The notes beneath the pieces were generated by a model. That model made no database searches and was not told the DNA's origin. It saw nothing but the letters and a program-made list of their open reading frames with translations. Below, piece after piece: positions 6,174 to 7,603 of a DNA stretch of 7,603 bases (within the stretch, counting starts at the first letter, position 1; each line of letters opens with the position of its first letter). The stretch comes from DATECU01 sp035286745 (lineage in GTDB: Bacteria > Acidobacteriota > Vicinamibacteria > Fen-336). The DNA is taken from the NCBI GenBank assembly GCA_035286745.1, contig DATECU010000138.1, forward strand, positions 1-7,603, given 5' to 3'. The position numbers and the translations under genes were made by a program.

Positions 6174-6189
6174 TGGCATGCGGGTTGCC
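6174..6189 (+). promoter_or_regulatory. Candidate sigma-54 (RpoN) promoter of the comEA-like gene
   Basis: TGGCAT-N5-TTGCC matches the -24/-12 consensus TGGCAC-N5-TTGCA with two changes. The invariant GG (6175-6176) and GC (6187-6188) are at the correct 10-nt spacing. Transcription would start near 6200, giving a leader of about 146 nt for the gene at 6346. No good sigma-70 promoter was found in this gap, although TTGGCG with TCTAAA (6118-6148, 19-nt spacer) is a weak alternative. Confidence 0.5.
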
Positions 6190-6217
6190 CCTGAGAGATG
6201 CGTCGTGTGCGGCACTG

Positions 6218-6258
6218 CCGGCGCGGGCCTTCGCGGGAGAGACGGAGGCCCGCGCCGG
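6218..6258 (+). other. Very stable 13-bp leader hairpin
   Basis: CCGGCGCGGGCCT (6218-6230) pairs perfectly with AGGCCCGCGCCGG (6246-6258) around a 15-nt loop. It lies in the predicted 5' leader of the comEA-like gene, about 90 nt before the start codon. It is too far from any T-run for a classic terminator. It could stabilise the mRNA, cause premature termination or pausing, or be part of a separate structured RNA. Confidence 0.6.
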
Positions 6259-6288
6259 ACTTCGAAGCCGCTTCCAGAGTTTCGCTTT

Positions 6289-6323
6289 TCGAGAACCACC
6301 GGGCCGCTCTCGAGTTGGCCCGG
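6289..6323 (+). promoter_or_regulatory. Two mutually exclusive hairpins next to the comEA-like ribosome-binding site
   Basis: TCGAGA (6289-6294) pairs with TCTCGA (6308-6313). CCGGGCC (6299-6305) pairs perfectly with GGCCCGG (6317-6323). The second stem's loop contains the first stem's right arm, and vice versa, so only one can form at a time. The purine-rich SD region (6325-6339, containing AGGAG) starts right after the second stem. This layout could tune translation, but no known riboswitch class was recognised. Confidence 0.4.
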
Positions 6324-6345
6324 CAGGAAGGAATAGGAGAAAGCC

Positions 6346-6666
6346 ATGAAGCTGCATCGTCTGGTCGTTGCCTGTTTGGCCGCCGTCCTCGCCGTCAGCC
6401 TGTCTTCGGGAGTGGCCCTGGCCGCCAAGCCCGCGCCTACCGGGAAGGTCAACATCAACACCGCGTCTGCGGAACAGCTCACCACCCTGCCCGGCATCGG
6501 CCCCAAGCTGGCGGCCCGGATCGTGGACCACCGGCAGAAGTCGGGCGCCTTCAAGTCCACCCAGGAGCTGATGAACGTGCAGGGCATCGGTGAGAAGAAC
6601 TACCAGAGCCTTCAGCCCTATCTGACGGTGGGGGACGGCGCGACCAAGGCTGCGTCCACCAAGTAG
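6346..6666 (+). CDS. Secreted helix-hairpin-helix DNA-binding protein, ComEA family
   Basis: A 106-aa exported protein. The signal peptide has basic MKLHR, a hydrophobic core 6-24 and likely cleavage after ALA (26). Residues 35-95 form the ComEA-type double HhH: VNINTASAEQL (35-45), first hairpin LPGIG (48-52) with KLAARIVDHR, second hairpin VQGIG (78-82) and KNYQSLQPYLTV (84-95). In competent bacteria ComEA binds incoming DNA in the periplasm or at the membrane; many species carry extra homologues whose role is untested. Here there is no membrane anchor beyond the signal peptide, as in Gram-negative ComEA. The C-terminal 11 residues are a short basic tail. An AGGAG 6 nt before ATG supports the start. 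It is followed by a terminator and a pseudopilin gene, which fits DNA uptake, but no other competence genes are visible. Confidence 0.92.
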   Translation: MKLHRLVVACLAAVLAVSLSSGVALAAKPAPTGKVNINTASAEQLTTLPGIGPKLAARIVDHRQKSGAFKSTQELMNVQGIGEKNYQSLQPYLTVGDGATKAASTK

Positions 6667-6679
6667 ATCCGACCCCGAC

Positions 6680-6706
6680 GGGGGCGGCCTCTTGAGGGCC
6701 GCCCCC
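6680..6706 (+). terminator. Strong GC hairpin after the comEA-like gene
   Basis: GGGGGCGGCC (6680-6689) pairs perfectly with GGCCGCCCCC (6697-6706) around a 7-nt loop, 13 nt after the TAG stop. No T-run follows, as is common in GC-rich genomes. It probably ends the comEA-like transcript or reduces readthrough into the pseudopilin gene. Confidence 0.7.
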
Positions 6707-6735
6707 ACCGGTTACCACTTGCGGAGCTTCGGTTC

Positions 6736-7314
6736 ATGAAAGAGCGCGGGCACACCCTGATCGAGATGCTGATGGTCCTCGCCATCATCATGATCATGGC
6801 CTCGGTGGCCATCCCTCACCTCAAGGCCTATTCGGTGCAGGCCCACATCCTGGGCGCGGGCCGGATGTTCAAGGGCGAGTTCCTGCTGGCCCGCTCGATC
6901 GCCGTGAAGAAGAGCGCGCAGACCGCCATCCGCTTCGAGACCCGACCCGACGGTGCCTACTACGCCACCTACCTGGACGGGAACCGCAACGGCGTGCTGT
7001 CGGTGGACATCCAGGCGGGCGTCGATCGCATGATCTCCGGGCCCTTCCGCCTGGACGGCAAGGCGCCCGGTGTGCGGGTGGGGATCCTGCCCAACACCCC
7101 GGCCCCGCCGCCGGACCATGGCATCCTCGACCCCTCCGATCCCATTCGGTTTGGCGCTTCCAACATGCTGTCCTTCTCGCCGCTGGGAACCGCCACCCCG
7201 GGGACCTTCTACCTGGCCGGCGAGGGCATCCAGGGCGCCGTGCGCGTCACCGGTGGCAGCGCCAGAGTGCGCCTCATGATCTGCCGCGGCACACGGTGGA
7301 CGGTGAGCAGTTGA
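6736..7314 (+). CDS. GspH/FimT-type pseudopilin with type III (prepilin) signal
   Basis: A 192-aa precursor of a minor pilin. The leader MKERG is followed by HTLIEMLMVLAIIMIMASVA. Prepilin peptidase should cut after G5, leaving H at +1 (F is usual) and the conserved E at +5 (E10). The hydrophobic N-terminal helix spans about 6-30, with an amphipathic continuation to 60. The rest matches the GspH/FimT shape: IRFETRPDGAYYATYLDGNRNG (64-85), DIQAGVDRMISGPFRL, and a C-terminal strand pair GAVRVTGGSARVRL ending TRWTVSS. These proteins join type II secretion pseudopili or type IV pilus tips. No other pilus genes are adjacent. ATG 6736 has GGAG 9 nt upstream. The gene follows the terminator at 6680-6706 closely, so its own promoter was not identified. 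Confidence 0.9.
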   Translation: MKERGHTLIEMLMVLAIIMIMASVAIPHLKAYSVQAHILGAGRMFKGEFLLARSIAVKKSAQTAIRFETRPDGAYYATYLDGNRNGVLSVDIQAGVDRMISGPFRLDGKAPGVRVGILPNTPAPPPDHGILDPSDPIRFGASNMLSFSPLGTATPGTFYLAGEGIQGAVRVTGGSARVRLMICRGTRWTVSS

Positions 7315-7332
7315 CGCACACGACAGCAATCG

Positions 7333-7459
7333 GCGGTCAGCTATCAGCATTCAGCTACGGCAACAGCGGCGGGCAGGGGGCTCGACCTGCTCGGCTTGGC
7401 CCCTTCCCCCCGGCCTCGGGCATGCCGTGGCTTGTGGCTGAGTGCGGATGGCTGACCGC
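7333..7459. repeat. Inverted heptad-repeat element (TCAGCNN family), copy 2
   Basis: A 24-nt left arm (7333-7356: GCGG then TCAGCTA, TCAGCAT, TCAGCT) matches the reverse complement of the right arm (7436-7459) at 20 of 24 positions, in the same heptad register. Inside, CGGCA (7358-7362) faces TGCCG (7423-7427) and GGGGG (7376-7380) faces CCCCCC (7406-7411), so the whole 127 nt can fold as one long imperfect hairpin. After the third heptad the left arm reads ACGGCAACAGC, almost identical to copy 1 (ACGGCCAACAGC at 289-300), which shows the two elements are related. It fills most of the gap 7315-7500. Confidence 0.75.
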
Positions 7460-7487
7460 TTGGTTCGCGTCCCCAGTGTGCTAGTCT
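7460..7487 (+). promoter_or_regulatory. Possible promoter of the CcsA-like gene
   Basis: TTGGTT (7460-7465), a 16-nt spacer and TAGTCT (7482-7487) with an upstream TG form a weak extended -10 promoter directly after the repeat element. The CTAGTCT box resembles CTAGACT in the promoter at 4999-5028. Transcription would begin only about 7 nt before the ATG at 7501, which would give a nearly leaderless mRNA. Confidence 0.3.
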
Positions 7488-7500
7488 CAGTCCTTGTAGC

Positions 7501-7603
7501 ATGGGCTCGCATCTCTACCTGCTTCTCACCCTGGCTTTCTACGCTGTGGGGGCGCTCCACGTGGTGGTCCACGCCTTCACGCGGCGGCGCTTGCTGACCA
7601 CCT
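7501..7603 (+). CDS. N-terminus of a CcsA/HemX-like membrane protein (cut by window end)
   Basis: The first 34 codons read MGSHLYLLLTLAFYAVGALH and then VVVHAFTRRRLLTT. This is a single hydrophobic helix (about 4-26) closed by a basic cluster RRR, the usual start of the cytochrome c assembly protein CcsA/ResC or HemX/YpjD family, which handles heme at the membrane and in many genomes precedes hemA. No in-frame ATG, GTG or TTG lies between this ATG and the upstream stop at 7453-7455, so the start is well supported although no good SD is visible (only a short pyrimidine-rich stretch and TAGC precede it). The family assignment rests on 34 residues and is tentative; any polytopic membrane protein could begin this way. 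Confidence 0.6.
   Translation, partial: MGSHLYLLLTLAFYAVGALHVVVHAFTRRRLLTT

Noticed and set aside
6180..6260. Glycine riboswitch (GGGAGAGAC) or 6S RNA (CCCCTGAG) resemblance
   Set aside because: Only short matches; the second conserved glycine-riboswitch block and the 6S central bubble with its 3' strand are not recognisable. A covariance search (RF00504, RF00013) would settle it.
6709..6724. Possible sigma-54 site before the pseudopilin gene (GG...TTGC)
   Set aside because: GG to GC spacing is one base too short (9 instead of 10), which normally abolishes recognition.
6136..7350. Minus-strand open frames opposite the ComEA-like and pseudopilin genes
   Set aside because: Both plus-strand genes have signal sequences and family motifs; the antisense frames have none.

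Overview
The window is very GC-rich, gene-dense bacterial chromosome. It looks like a Gram-negative lineage of the deltaproteobacterial type (Myxococcota/Desulfobacterota) or a nearby phylum such as Methylomirabilota. The grounds are the gene repertoire (DUF4388 protein with a SPOR-like tail, TFIIB-type zinc-ribbon protein, GspH/FimT pseudopilin, CcsA-like protein), alternative start codons, and intergenic repeats of kinds common in those genomes. The phylum is inferred from family distribution, not proven by the sequence.

Layout. Positions 1-227 are the 3' two thirds or so of a class A RNase P RNA gene (rnpB), cut by the window edge. A 252-bp repeat element with inverted ends built from TCAGCNN heptads (264-515) separates it from an extended-SDR nucleotide-sugar epimerase gene (535-1464, +). 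The convergent gap that follows carries an 8-nt-period repeat (1496-1535) and a probable terminator for the opposite strand. A two-gene minus-strand operon comes next: a 633-aa DUF4388/proline-rich/single-TM/SPOR-like protein (4912-3011), then, 7 nt downstream, a secreted TPR metalloprotease of the peptidase-MA type starting at GTG (3003-1753). A divergent promoter region carries a good sigma-70 type promoter (TTGACA-N18-TAGACT) for a small zinc-ribbon protein with a TTG start (5067-5393). This is followed by a YacP-like NYN-domain RNase (5516-5986).

The 359-nt gap 5987-6345 is the most structured non-coding stretch. It contains an inverted repeat overlapping a perfect 18-bp palindrome, then about 90 bp downstream a good candidate sigma-54 promoter, then a very stable 13-bp hairpin and two mutually exclusive hairpins just before the ribosome-binding site of a secreted ComEA-type helix-hairpin-helix protein (6346-6666). 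After a strong terminator hairpin comes a GspH/FimT-type pseudopilin (6736-7314). A second, shorter copy of the TCAGCNN inverted element (7333-7459) precedes the start of a CcsA/HemX-like membrane protein (7501 to the window end).

Functional reading. ComEA-type DNA binding and a type IV pseudopilin side by side suggest surface DNA handling or pilus functions, possibly under sigma-54 control. The DUF4388/SPOR protein and its protease partner look like a cell-envelope pair. The most novel material is non-coding: two related inverted heptad-repeat elements and the complex comEA-like leader.
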